This document shows, in pieces, positions 34,801 to 45,787 of a DNA stretch of 64,000 nt. The stretch is from Meandrina meandrites (Eukaryota; Cnidaria; Anthozoa; Scleractinia; Meandrinidae): NCBI GenBank assembly GCA_963693305.1, contig OY855905.1, forward strand, positions 35,487,637 through 35,551,636. Direction: 5' to 3'. The translations under genes were made by a program, and so were the position numbers. The notes beneath the pieces are model-generated. The model saw only the letters and a program-made list of their open reading frames with translations. It was not told the origin of the DNA and did not search any database. How positions within the stretch are numbered: the first letter of the stretch is position 1; the number at the start of each line of letters is the position of its first letter.

Positions 34801-36590
34801 TGAGACTTCTTTCAGACCTGTATTACATGCGCCGGGCTAGCTTGCCTTACCGAGATGTCTTTCAGACCTGTATTACATGCGCCGGGCTAGTTTGCCTTAC
34901 TGAGACTTCTTTCAGACCTGTATTACATGCGCCGGGCTAGCTTGCCTTACCGAGATGTCTTTCAGACCTATATTACATGCGCCGGGCTAGCTTGCCTTAC
35001 TGAGACTTCTTTCAGACCTGTATTACATGCGCCGGGCTAGTTTGCCTTACCGATATGTCTTTCAGACCTGTATTACATGCACCGGGCTAGCTTGCCTTAC
35101 CGAGATGTCTTTCAGACCTGTATTACATGCGCCAGGATAGCTTGCCTTACAAAGATGTCTTTCAGACCTCGGCTGTTTGGTAGGTTATTTCGCAAGTTTG
35201 TGAAGCTTTATGGCCTGCTCTATGTCGATGTGTTTAATAGCAATATAAATATCTATTTACTAGTGGGTCATTTGCTCTTAATCAAGATTAAATCGGATAA
35301 AGGCGCTGAACAGCTTAGGTCTTGCTTTCAGGCCAGGGCGAATGCGACATGCAATTCGCTAATGAATTTTACTGATAGTTACAGGCACTACATTTTGAGT
35401 TTCCAACTTGCGGTGTTAAGATCTCAAGTCGTGTAGTCTACAAGAGAATTACTGACGATTAACTGAATTATTCACAAACAATTTTTTTAGTCACATAATC
35501 CACTTTCTACACACTTGTTTTATCCGTCTTTTTACACATATTCCACTACCAATTTATTAACATTAGATTAAGCCGATAAATTGTCACAGCCTTTCACAAG
35601 AAATATTAGTCAGTACATACTTCAGAAGCCGGCTCTCTTACCCTCTATCATTAGGTCATTTCCGGATATGATTTTCAATTCACTAATAGGTGTTTACTGA
35701 CATTTGCAGGTAATTCAATTTGTCTCATATCCCATTAGAGCTTTTTGCCATATTTTAGCATTTAAAACATTGTCAGCTACAAGTACTCCATTAGTGAAAA
35801 TCAGGTAAGACCTAAAAGGACCAATGAAAACAAAGGTTTTCACCCGATAATGTCAATTATTACCAACGATAAAAAGGTATAGGGTCAAACTAACTTTTTA
35901 TATCAGTTGAATTTTTACACAAGGAGACACACAAGAAGGTTGGTCAGATCAGATTGTTTTTACTAAAAAAATAATAATAATAATCGGTGGAATTTATTTG
36001 TTTTTTAAAGGTTCTCCTGCGACATTTAACTAAAAAGTTAGACGCCTGACGAAGTAAAAAGATTGCCTTTGTTTGAGGTAAGTCTGCCTGGTTATATTGT
36101 CTCTTTTATTTCATGTAGCTGCTCTAAGTATCTTTTATAGACCGTTTTACACAATGAAAACTGTCCTGTTTTATTTGTAATATTTGTTTGCTTATTTACA
36201 GTGTCCACAATTAGTACAACAGTGCTAAATACTCTGACACTTGTATCCCCCGCTCTAAGCCAAGAATTCGATGGTGTGAAAAACAATAAGAACGCTACAA
36301 ATGATAAAGGACTCGTTTGATTTGAACGCTTTCGAAGAGACAGTGAAAGCATTCCTTGATTATCAAAGGTGTGTGCCTATTTCGTTTCCACAGAACAATT
36401 GTAAACTGTATCGCAATCGATAGTCTTTAAAATTTCAATTGAAGTTTTTCACTTTTTAATAGCCACGGAAGGTGGAAAACTATAACAGACAAAGATGTCT
36501 GTTTTAAATTCTCGTATTTTGTTTATTTTTTCCTCAGTTTACATAAAAGAAACACCGAAGAAAAGATAGTACAGAAAAAATAATAACTAG
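31810..36590. mobile_element. Foldback element, unit 1: inverted arms around a 50-bp tandem array
   Basis: The left arm (about 31810-33610) and right arm (about 35177-36590) are inverted copies. For example, the GATACAGTTTACAATTGTTC region near 32020 pairs with that near 36400, and TTTACTTCGTCAGGCGTC near 32571 with that near 36040. The right arm has internal deletions. Between them lies the 33620-35170 array. No transposase or other enzyme ORF is found in arms or core. The layout resembles FB or Galileo foldback elements, but family membership is not established. Confidence 0.75.
33620..35170. repeat. 50-bp tandem repeat array, about 31 copies
   Basis: The consensus unit holds ACCTGTATTACATGCGCCGG, then GCTAGCTTGCC, TTACCGAGATG and TCTTTCAG (50 bp). 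Units carry point variants and occasional 1-bp deletions. Higher-order structure is visible: the variant order near 34031-34300 recurs at 34528-34790, a shift of 497 bp. A second array of the same unit is at 51120-51570. ORFs of 70-103 codons in it arise because the unit has few stops, and are not genes. Confidence 0.95.
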
Positions 36591-37048
36591 TGGTACCTAT
36601 CGGTAGAAGTGCCAACGAGTACAACAAGAGAGAAGGGTTGTGAGGATAATAAATTTATTGTAAATGTTTGACTAAAAGTACACTTTATGATGTGGGTGTG
36701 ATCAATGTACATTGCATGTATTCGTTGCGGAATGTTTATGGAATAAACTGATGCGATTTGGTGAAGGCCTAACGAAGGAGTTCTAAAATGATACTAAAGT
36801 AGTGAGAAACCTTGTGAAATCCATGTAATTTGAGGGTTGCAAGCCGTTGCAGTTCTATGCCGCTATTTTGGAAAGGTGTCAGCTGTTTTTAAGTCCAATA
36901 GACCTTAAATCAAAGTGGCTGTGAGCCACTGAAACTCGGAAAATATATAGCCTTTGTTTACTTCATATATAGTAACACAAATAAAGGCTGCATTTTACCC
37001 AACCCCCTACCCGCTTCACAAGACTAATTGATTACTAAATTTAATATT

Positions 37049-37234
37049 GGCCGTTTTTATACTAGAGACGCGTTACCCGTCTGGACGAGCTTCGGCAAAC
37101 ATTTTGTAATTCGTCCGGTTATCCGTCTCTAGTGTAAAGACGGGCACAAGACGCGTTACCCGTCTAGACGAGCTACTTTTCGAAACGCGTCTTGAACGAC
37201 GGATTTCGAAAAGTAGCTCATCTGGACGGGTAAC

Positions 37235-37265
<31 letters not shown>

Positions 37266-37340
37266 GATAACCGGACGAATTACAAAATTTTTGTCGAAGC
37301 TCGTCCAGACGGGTAACGCGTCTCTAGTATAAAAACGGCC
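37049..37340. mobile_element. 292-bp near-perfect palindrome (snap-back MITE)
   Basis: Two 137-bp arms (37049-37185 and 37204-37340) around an 18-bp loop. Both outer ends read GGCCGTTTTTATACTAGAGA inward. Words such as GACGCGTTACCCGTCT and GAGACGGATAACCGGACG repeat within each arm. Flanking TTAA/ATTAA sequences on both sides suggest a TTAA-type insertion, but the exact duplication is unclear. Confidence 0.8.
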
Positions 37341-38366
37341 ATTAAAGACTCTCTGTCGACTGCGAGTGTTTGTTATTGTTTTGATTCTGGCGCTGAAGAA
37401 AATCGTTCGAAAATCAAAAAGATTTCGGGCATTCGCGGCCTAAAATAAAATATACCGGTAGAAACAGGTATAAAATGTTTACTTTCGAGGTCATCCAGCT
37501 AAGAAATACTTTATTTTGAAATTATGACCTCGCGTCGTGGGGGCGCAAGCTACAATTACAATTACAAGCTCCTGTCGCCATACGCGTCATTGGTCGTCAT
37601 TTGAAACAACTCCATAAAATAAATTTCCTTTTTATTTGCTTTTAGAAGCACATATACAGAGTATATATATACAGTACTTAGTGCTCTTAAAATACAAGAT
37701 GTAGAACTAGAGCAATGAACATTTCGTGGCGATTTCCATACCGGGGTTTGGAATTCCTGCGGAGATTGTTTCGATAAGCGGTCACGTACAGATTCTAAAT
37801 GCTTTCAGTTCGATCTTTTTTCACTCCGAAAGATTGCCATTACTAGCGAGTAGGGGAAAAATGAAGCAAAGAACGCACTTTTCATCGAAATAAAAATGTC
37901 AAATAATCTCAATAAAGCTTACTTGGTACTGGAAGAATCTACTGGCAATGCGAAGGGAAATAATTCTGCAGCGATTCAGTGTCACTCAGCTCAATACTGC
38001 AACAAACGTGAGCAGTTTTCACTTTGCCTGTATCCGAGGTCATCTTCTTTGTTTCTCCATTGATTCTGGGCAGATTTTCTTGAATAAATCTTTTCGGAAG
38101 AGCCTCTCGTTACAGTCTAGGCCTTACGCAGGCGATTCTTGGCACCCGCCATGCATGGCTAAAAGCAGATCGCGTACCGGCCGTTGTTTAGCTTCTCACA
38201 CATGTGAGTTTGCGGATCACGTATCGACGCCATGAATCATGCATCGTGCACGTGCTGAACAAATAAGTAGCGCGCTGATTGGCCAAAACTATGACAAATT
38301 GTGCACGTGCTGAAAAGTTTCTGCTCAACAGATTGGCTAAAAACATCAGACATTGTGTCGTCACGA

Positions 38367-38426
38367 TCTACCTTACATTACATTACATTACATTACATTA
38401 CATTACATTACATTACATTACATTAC
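38367..38426. repeat. (ACATT)n pentamer microsatellite
   Basis: About twelve head-to-tail copies of TTACA/ACATT. The overlapping ORF is an artefact of the repeat. Confidence 0.9.
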
Positions 38427-38548
38427 TTACATTTCTACATTTTGGAGCGTTTGTGAGATTTTTTCCGCACATACAAATCTTCTCACGGCTCTATAATCTG
38501 CCGCCTCGTCAGGCCTTCTGGTCTTCCAGAAGGCCTGACTCGTTGGCA

Positions 38549-41080
38549 ATAATTTAAAGACAAAAAGGGAAATTAAAGAGAAACAAGTTTGCATACAATT
38601 AAATTAAGGCCAAAAGAAACCTAAATATGTTACAGCAGTATAAAAATTATCGTTGATGAACTCGAGTTTCGTGGCAGTCTACCAACCAGCAGGTGTTCGT
38701 TTTCGGCGAAACCACTGAATGCGTTCAACATTATTTCGACACCAGAAAGGGAAGATAGTCTCGAGCCACTTTTATAGTATATTGCATTGCTTTAAACTTG
38801 GGAGTTCTATCAATGACAACAGTCCGTTTAAAATATATCTGGCAAATTAAAGTTTGATCGCGGTTCTTTTTCTCTTCTTTGCTAGATGTATATGTGCCCA
38901 TCATCAAAATGAAGTAGAAAATACCCTGTAAAAAGCAACTGCCAAACGCCGTGCTAATATAACTTTATGGAAACATGCAACTAGCACAAGCTGTTGACGT
39001 ATAAATGGCACGAGCAAAGAAAATTTACATTTTGATAATCGAAGTAAACGAACAATTTTCCTTCCTTTTCCTCACAATGCTTTCTAAGAATTTTCACTGT
39101 GTTTCTATCGTAAAAGTTTGGGAGATCTCGAAAAAGCTGTGGAAACACTTGCCTGCAGCTCACGTTCACACAGCATTTCTCGTCGTGCTTTCATAACCCA
39201 ACACAAACACGGAAAATGTTTCTATTTTTATAATTATGTGGAAATGTTTTCAAGTCAATCTGAATCCCTTTGTGCTGAAGATTTTCTTTTCTTAAACTTA
39301 TTTGTGTGATAAACATGTTTTAAGTCTCGTCTTCCCAGTCCGCACTAAATGTTTCAGATTCTCGTGTTTCCACTCTTGATTCATTGCTTGATGCGTCTTC
39401 GTTTGCGCGTTTTTCATCAAGCCACGCGACACTTGTGTCGGTACCTCCTCGCTGCTGCAGTTTTTCCTAAGTATCGGGCTCCACTCGCGTGCGCAAAAGG
39501 CTCCACTATAACTGACTTTACAACATGTTTGTTTTTTATTAACAGCGATTGTTTGTTATTATTCAATTGATGTTCAACGCTGCGCTCAATTAAAGCCTGG
39601 CAGGGGATCAAGCGAGTGCAGTTTTAGAAAGTTTTGCAACGCACAAGGAAAGGGCGATTTTTCAAGGCAAATCGATCAAACCGCTTTAATGTAGACTGCT
39701 ACTGCCTCTGAACACTCCTTTTGACTCCATCCGTGCAACACGATGTACTGGTTTGATTACTTAACTTATTCTATTAGCCTTTTAATTTACTTTAATTTTA
39801 GGTACGTTTTTTCCTTGTGGGGGAGGGGTGCGGTTGGGGCCTCAGAGGGGAGGGTCATCAGTTGTCATAGCTACATTTTTTTACACGTATATTATTTTCT
39901 CGGAGGACTCGTGTCCTTTTCCGTCCTTATCGAGACGTAACTAGACTCAGGTATCTTTTCTTCAGCTTCTTGCTGTTGACTATCCGCTGCCTGATCTCAT
40001 TGATCGCTTAGTTCTGTAGAGTTACTAGTAGATCCAACAATGCGCTCTACCCTATAAATCGTAAATATCCCACACTGATTATTCGCATTATTCTCATTAT
40101 TTACACACATTCAGTATCGAGATATATTCATATTCAAACATTTTGCGATCACAAGCGAAATCTTCTGAGGTCACTGTAGCACGGTAGTAAAATACGTTTC
40201 GCATCTTCAGGATGTCATTGTAGATCTATTTACAATGCACGAACTAATACGTTTCACTTGACAATGACAACGTTGTTTTTTATTATCGTTGATCTTTGTA
40301 TTAAAATTGCGCGGGAAAATTGAGGGGGTCCAGGATGGTTGTGCCGGGTAGCTCAGTCAATGGCCTAATAGCCCTAGCGAGCCCTGGGTTAAGCTTTGCA
40401 TTGCTGGCTTGCTAAAGGGGTGGGGAAAGTCAGGTTTTGGTCACTTCAATAGAGACTTTGCCTGACAAGAATGTCATGGTGTTATCGTGATGATTGTCAC
40501 TGTTTGGTAGCTGAATTCAGCTGCCTAAAACCCTGTGACTGCTTGGTTGTGATCGAGGATGTCAAGGCACTCCACCTGCCCCCCTGAGCTAGCCAGGATT
40601 CCACAGGGGGAGGGAGGGTAAGCTGACGACGACCAGCTAGTCTTTTCGAGAAAATAAAGAGGTTTGCCTCTAAGTGAAAATTTGCCATGGACTCCACTCT
40701 CCCCCTTGAATGGATAATATTACCTTGGTTGACCCTAAACCCGTGTTTTTGAATAGGAGTCATACATGAAATAATTTATAATAATTTTTCACTCACCCAG
40801 TCTCCTAGCTCCACACAAACACGGAAAACATTAAGCCTCTCTCCTCCCCCCACGAACATAAACTATCAAACTTTAATTTTTAATCACGTTTGACACTGTT
40901 CCTTGGTTTAAGCTAGTTTAAGGAAATTTACAAGGTTTCGATTATCATTTTCAAGGTATTTCAGCACATATTCGTCAGACACCTCAGACTCTGACTCATA
41001 ATCCGATATCATCCCTTCATCATCTGTGTCTAGATTTTTCTTCATAGGCTGTCAATCGTCATTTCGATGAAAGTTTCTAT
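38549..41080. repeat. Distal part of unit 1, no intact gene; tRNA-like segment near 40341
   Basis: Colinear with 53.2-56.94 kb in unit 2. Near 40341 (and 56027) GCCGGGTAGCTCAGTCAATGG resembles a tRNA A box and GGGTTAAGC / GGGTCAAGC a weak B box, so an old SINE is possible. Near 40930-41060 on the minus strand a short acidic ORF (MKKNLDTDDEGMISDYESES) ends in a stop. In unit 3 flank (56.8-56.9 kb) it is frameshifted by one extra A. No protein is recognised. Confidence 0.45.
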
Positions 41081-41904
41081 GACATTCTAACCTTTGTGAC
41101 AAGATGCTAGCAAGTCTGTGTGAAAAGCTGTAGTGGTAGGTAAAACCGAACAAAACCAATTATATTTGATTAGTTCTCTTATATAGAAAAAGAAAAGAAA
41201 AATAGAAATCTTGAAGATGACAGCTCTTGGCCTTGCTCAGAAGTATCGTATCTCGTGTTGTATTAAAAACAAGAAGTTCAAGAAGCTTATAGGCGGGTGG
41301 TCAAACATTAACTCTTTCCTTTTGTTCAAAAAAAGGAGACAAGAACGCCTGTTTACTTGACGAAAAAATGGGAGTAAAAATTCTACATTCACTGCGCTAA
41401 AAAAATGTCAGTAAAAAAGACTTTCAAAATAGTTTAGCTGGTTCATTACTTTCATTAAAATGCAGAATTTTTACGTGGCACCAACTTGAAAACTCTGGTG
41501 GATCACATTAAATTCTAATTTCACTTGACACTGTTCTCATCGCGTGAAAATAAGCTTTTATTATTTTGCAAGTTTACCTGTATTTAATTGAAGAAAAAAT
41601 TTAATCTAGACTAACTGCCTCTGTACAAAATTGTTTTTTGTGAGCAGTGTCCTGCATAATTTAAAATTCTTCTTGCTGGGGGATGCAAAATGTATTAATT
41701 TATAATCGCCATACGATTTTAGGAGGAGAACCAAAACATTTTATGGAAAAATCAAATAATCTCGAATGTATAGTTTTGACCATTTATTGAACTTGTTTTA
41801 CAAGTAACATTTAGTTAGGTGAATTGAACAACAGCCAAGGACTTAAATATGCTAAACTATTTGTTCTGTCCTCTTCTCGGGGCTTGTCAGGCTTGACCGG
41901 TTTC

Positions 41905-44900
41905 TCACTCATTTTCCAGGCTTGTCAGCATTTTCTCGGTACTTTCCGGTTGGTCATCCTTGCCTTTCATGCATTTCATCCGAGGGTAATTTTTATATTT
42001 ATTTTGGAAAGGACTCTTGGCCAAACATTTGGCGGTAGCGGCATCACAGCAGCACAGACGATAGCGGCATTTTCCATAAAACCAGTAGTGCTTAGCCGGC
42101 TCTAAATAAAGTAAAGGAATAACAGTTAAATCCTGTTGCTAATAATGAGTCCAACTAAGGGTTCTCAGCGCGACAGGTAAACCCCTTTGCGGACCGTCTT
42201 AGGTTTGCAAGGCATAACAGAAAGGGTTTCTTGAAAGAAGTAGCCATAAGTGAGCGAAAGAGACAGGTTTAGTCTACCATTTTTCCTTTCAAAGAAGGGT
42301 GTATTAATTTATTCGAAGCAACAACAGTTATGTCATCGTGAACGAGGGTAGCGGGTAGCAATAACGTATTGATCGAGCTGTGACCTTCGCGCATGCACAC
42401 TGAAGTAGAACATCAAATTAGACCAAACTCGTACCAAGAGCCTTCTTTCTCCTTGCCCAGCGACCCTGAAAATTTCTGATTGGAAGTTCGGAAATATCGG
42501 ACGTCCAGTTGACTTACGCGTGCCAACAGTCATTTATATTGTTTTTAAAACCACACAAATCGATACAAACTGCAACGAAACTCTTTAGTGTCTCTAGTTT
42601 TCTCAAGCTTGTGCAATAAGGAACGAAGCTTGAAGTAAATAAATAAACAACATGAGGTTCCTCTATCCAGGTGAAACTGGATTTTGGAAATGTTGGTATT
42701 TCAGGATTACCATGGTCTACACTCTAATACACCACAGAAATTTGCCCTACGACGAGCTACAGATCATGTCATTTTCATGGTCTATCTCTCATCCACGATA
42801 ACTGTCGACCAATGAGTGCGCGAGAACTCTCCCTCAGTTACTGCATATATATATTTTTTTATTATTATTTATTTATGATTTAATTTATGACTTCATATAA
42901 ATGCCATCAAAGCACGCCAGCCATAAATTATTAAATAGAACCAAAACTGCATTGCCCGCAAGACGGGCCGCTCGTTTGTCTTAAGAACACAAAGCGCAGA
43001 AGTAATGTAGCTGATGATTCCAGTTTCAACTTACTACATTTTGTTGGCTTTCCTTTTTCCGTTGAATATCGCAAAGTATTCACCGCTCTTTTGAACGGGC
43101 ACACTTTGGACTTTTGGACTTTCTTGTAGCACTCGTCATGAATTTTGCAACACCTGAAAACGAAATAGGATAGAATATCTTTTAGTGTCCAAAATAACAC
43201 TAATTAACACTATACGTGTCCTGCGAACTGTGAAGGCAAAAGGCAACCAAAAACTTACACCACACCCAATCGGGAAACTGATTGAATCCGACTATAAAGC
43301 CGGCGAGAACGCTGTGTGTACCTTTTTAAAGCATAATTATTCCAAGAGTGAGCCTTGGATGCGAGACTGAAATCTAACGACGATATATCTAACTAACTCG
43401 GCCAACCTCGTTCCCAGGGCTTTACCCTTCTTCGTGGGCGGCGGACGCCAGCCCCCAACGAAGAAGGGAAAAGCCCAGGAAACGAGGTTGTAACTAGGCA
43501 GCTGTTTCTAATCTTTTATCATTTCGTATTCGACAAATAATAATAATAATAATAATAATTATAATAATAATAATAATATTAATATTTCATTGACCTCATA
43601 TAAATTTATCTCGACTTTTATATTGTAATTGTTTCAATATTAAGACCTCCAGTTACAAGGTTTACTGTAACTGCCAAACCAACATTTATGGCAACAACAA
43701 AAACTGTTTTCACTCTCTTTTCTGAACTTTCTGAAATCTTTCTCCTTTTTCTCCTTTCTTCTTTTTATTTTTATTTCTATTGAACGCAACAAAACTTTTT
43801 TATTATTATTAATTTTTAAGGTGGCTCGAAGGGGTTAAGATATTCCCGTCTTTGGCATTCTATTGCAACTACACCGATAATATTGAGGCTAAACTTTTAG
43901 TACAACTTTGTTAAGGTCTTACCAATGAACAAACTGTAGTCGCTATGACGTCAAAATTCGTTGCCATGGTAACGTCATATGAGGTCAAACCCCCTTATAT
44001 TTTACTGTCTGAGGCTAAAACTGCTAAAAGCTTAAAAACTAGAAGGTGAAAGTTTTTGTTTTTCATATATTTTTGTCTAATGGGTAAAACAAACAATCTA
44101 ACAATGTTAAAAAAATTCTGTATGTAGGGTTCAGAGCCGAAAACAAGATGACCAGATTTTTTAAAAAATTTGCAAAAAATCGTTTCTCGGTTATATAAAG
44201 TATATCAAAAACAAGAACTTTCACCGAGTAGTTTTTTGAGTTATTAACCTCAAATGGTCCAAAATAAGGTATCTTTGACCTCGTATGACGTTGCCATGGC
44301 AACGAATTTTGATGTCACAATGACCTCAATTTGTTCATTGGTAAATATTGTACAAGTCTGTACGAAACGATTTTTCTAAACATTATTGGTATCGCTACGA
44401 TAGAACATGTCTAATCCTGGCTGAACTGTTTTGAGCCACCTTAACATGACGGAAGCAAGACCAACTGATCATTACTAACGCTAAAATACATATTTACCTG
44501 TCCAGTTTATCAACTGGAGTGCCTTTCCCACCAGGTCCGCAGTAGCAGCCATATCCATTGAAATCACAAGGATTCCTGCGATGGACTGGTCTACGCCATT
44601 CCGTACCGCTCAATTTAAGGAATGCTAATTATAACCCAGATCTCATCGTCCTAAATCCATCCTTCAAAACTAACAGCGGCCTTTTCAGTATAACTTAAAA
44701 GAAATCAAAAGATTACTTAGGCGGGATCAGGACTTTGTAAGTTTTTGTAATCTGATCTTTCAGTGATTGTTATGAAAATAAACGGGCACGCCTGTTGCGA
44801 AAAAGATCACAACATGGGAAGGTTTTTGTTTTCAAAAATAAAAGCAGCACCCACATTATGAACAAGTTGTCACTAATTCAAAAGGAGCAAGATACATAAA

Positions 44901-45787
44901 GAGAATTGAGAGAGGACCAACTCGTATCATGGAAGGGTAGGTGAAAACTGCTCTATTAAAGAAAGTTCTAGTAAAGAAGCGCGCGCTTCCTGCTTCCCAA
45001 AATTGAATGATAAAGCAATTATTAAACTCGGTTATTGCATAATATCCCAAATTGACGGTGTCTCGCTGAACAACTGATTGCCTCTAGTGTACCGATCTTT
45101 TGCTCAACCGTCTAATAATGTTGTAACACCGTCCCACTTTGATGCAGCACAGAGGAATATAATGAAGTCGTCTTGAAATTTATCTGCGATGAGGTTTCCT
45201 TTAATTAAATTAAAGTAGTCTTATTTCACTAAGCCTTCCCCAATCATGTAAAATAAATCCTTGACCGGACTTATACTCGGGCTGGGGAGATTACCCATAC
45301 TACTTGCAAGAAAAAATACCAGTTACATAGAATTACTCAAAACTATGGCGAATTGTCTTTATTAGAACACACCAGTGTGGGAAAAAGAACGTAGCACTTT
45401 ACCTTCAAATTCTTCAAAGTCGTCAAAGCCGGATTCCGCGAGTGCATTTCCGCGAGTGCATTTATCTGTGAAGAGGTTTTCATTCATTGAATTAAATTAG
45501 TCTTATTTCACTAAGCCTTCCTCAATCATGTAAAATAAATCCTTGACCGGACTTATACTCGGGCTGGAAAGATTACCCATACTACTTGCAAGAAAAAATA
45601 TCAGTTACATAGAATTGCTCAGAACTATGGCGAATTGTCTTTATTAGAACACACCAGTGTGGGAAAAAGAACGTAGCACTTTACCTTCAAATTCTTCAAA
45701 GTCTTCAAAGCCGGATTCCGCGAGTGCATTCTGCAAAGCAATGCCTCCCGCGACAATCAGCATCAACAAAATCAGCTTGACACCCAT
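41905..45787 (-). CDS. Secreted phospholipase A2, copy 2 (exon 2 altered)
   Basis: Minus-strand exons: 45685-45787 (signal peptide and acidic propeptide), exon 2 ending at 44498, 43035-43153 and 41905-42101. Exon 3 keeps CCKIHDECY and exon 4 keeps the second catalytic Asp ([11 protein letters not shown]). Exon 2 matches copy 1 only up to about 44581, covering the calcium loop ([18 protein letters not shown]). Its 5' half, which in copy 1 carries the KR processing site and the first helix, is replaced by unrelated sequence. An AG at 44625-44626 would give a 127-nt exon in the right phase (reading [14 protein letters not shown] before the loop) but has a poor pyrimidine tract. The gene may therefore be functional with a new N-terminus, or a pseudogene. 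Intron 2 is enlarged by the MITE at 43820-44440. Confidence 0.7.
43540..43581. repeat. (AAT)n microsatellite, unit 2
   Basis: AAT repeats in intron 2 of sPLA2 copy 2. The equivalent in unit 3 (61708-61811) is about 100 bp long. Confidence 0.9.
43820..44440. mobile_element. TTAA-flanked MITE in sPLA2 copy 2, intron 2
   Basis: TTAA at 43816-43819 and 44441-44444 surrounds inverted ends GGTGGCTCGAA and TTTTGAGCCACC. Inverted similarity extends well inward (CAATGAACAAACTG with AATTTGTTCATTGG; GACGTCAAAATTCGTTGCC with GGCAACGAATTTTGATGTC). It is absent from copy 1. A related left end lies at 62053 in unit 3. Confidence 0.8.
45403..45465 (-). CDS. Duplicated in-frame propeptide exon of sPLA2 copy 2
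   Basis: Counterpart of 28450-28521: acceptor CTTCACAG, 63 nt, phase 1 at both ends, donor GTAAAG. It would encode 21 residues starting [13 protein letters not shown] and ending in acidic FDDFEEFE. Length differs from copy 1 by exactly three codons, so the frame is kept in both. Confidence 0.55.

Larger units (their letters stand above)
36609..38548. mobile_element. About 1.9-kb block present only in unit 1
   Basis: In unit 2 the right foldback arm runs directly into AATAATTTAAAGACAAAAAG (about 53205). In unit 1 about 1.9 kb intervenes, with inverted ends TGCCAACGAGT (36609 on) and ACTCGTTGGCA (to 38548). No transposase is recognised. It contains the 37049-37340 palindrome and a pentamer repeat. 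Unit 2 could have lost the block instead. Confidence 0.5.
25205..41085. repeat. Segmental duplication unit 1 (about 16 kb)
   Basis: First of three direct tandem units. Corresponding landmarks are the sPLA2 stop codons at 25678, 41905 and 57794, i.e. periods of 16,227 and 15,889 bp. Long colinear near-identical blocks are shared with unit 2 (for example 29.5-33.6 kb with 46.0-51.1 kb, and 38.55-41.08 kb with 53.2-56.94 kb). Unit 1 alone has the expanded purine tract, the long 50-bp array and a block near 36.6-38.5 kb. Confidence 0.85.

Noticed and set aside
33620..35170. Possible CRISPR-like array
   Set aside because: Units are contiguous tandem copies without unique spacers, and the genome is eukaryotic.
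33637..35436. Serial plus-strand ORFs (70-119 codons) reading RRASLPYRDVFQTC repeats
   Set aside because: They are the 50-bp tandem repeat read in shifting frames; the unit is not a multiple of three and stops recur at GGCTAG.
38141..38235. Candidate small secreted cysteine-rich gene near 38 kb
   Set aside because: The 95-codon ORF has no signal peptide or cysteine pattern and lies in a unit-specific block.
42735..42740. Insertion shared by units 1 and 3 but not 2
   Set aside because: Unit 2 joins directly to sequence equal to unit 1 at about 27118, so a deletion in unit 2 explains the difference better than two insertions.
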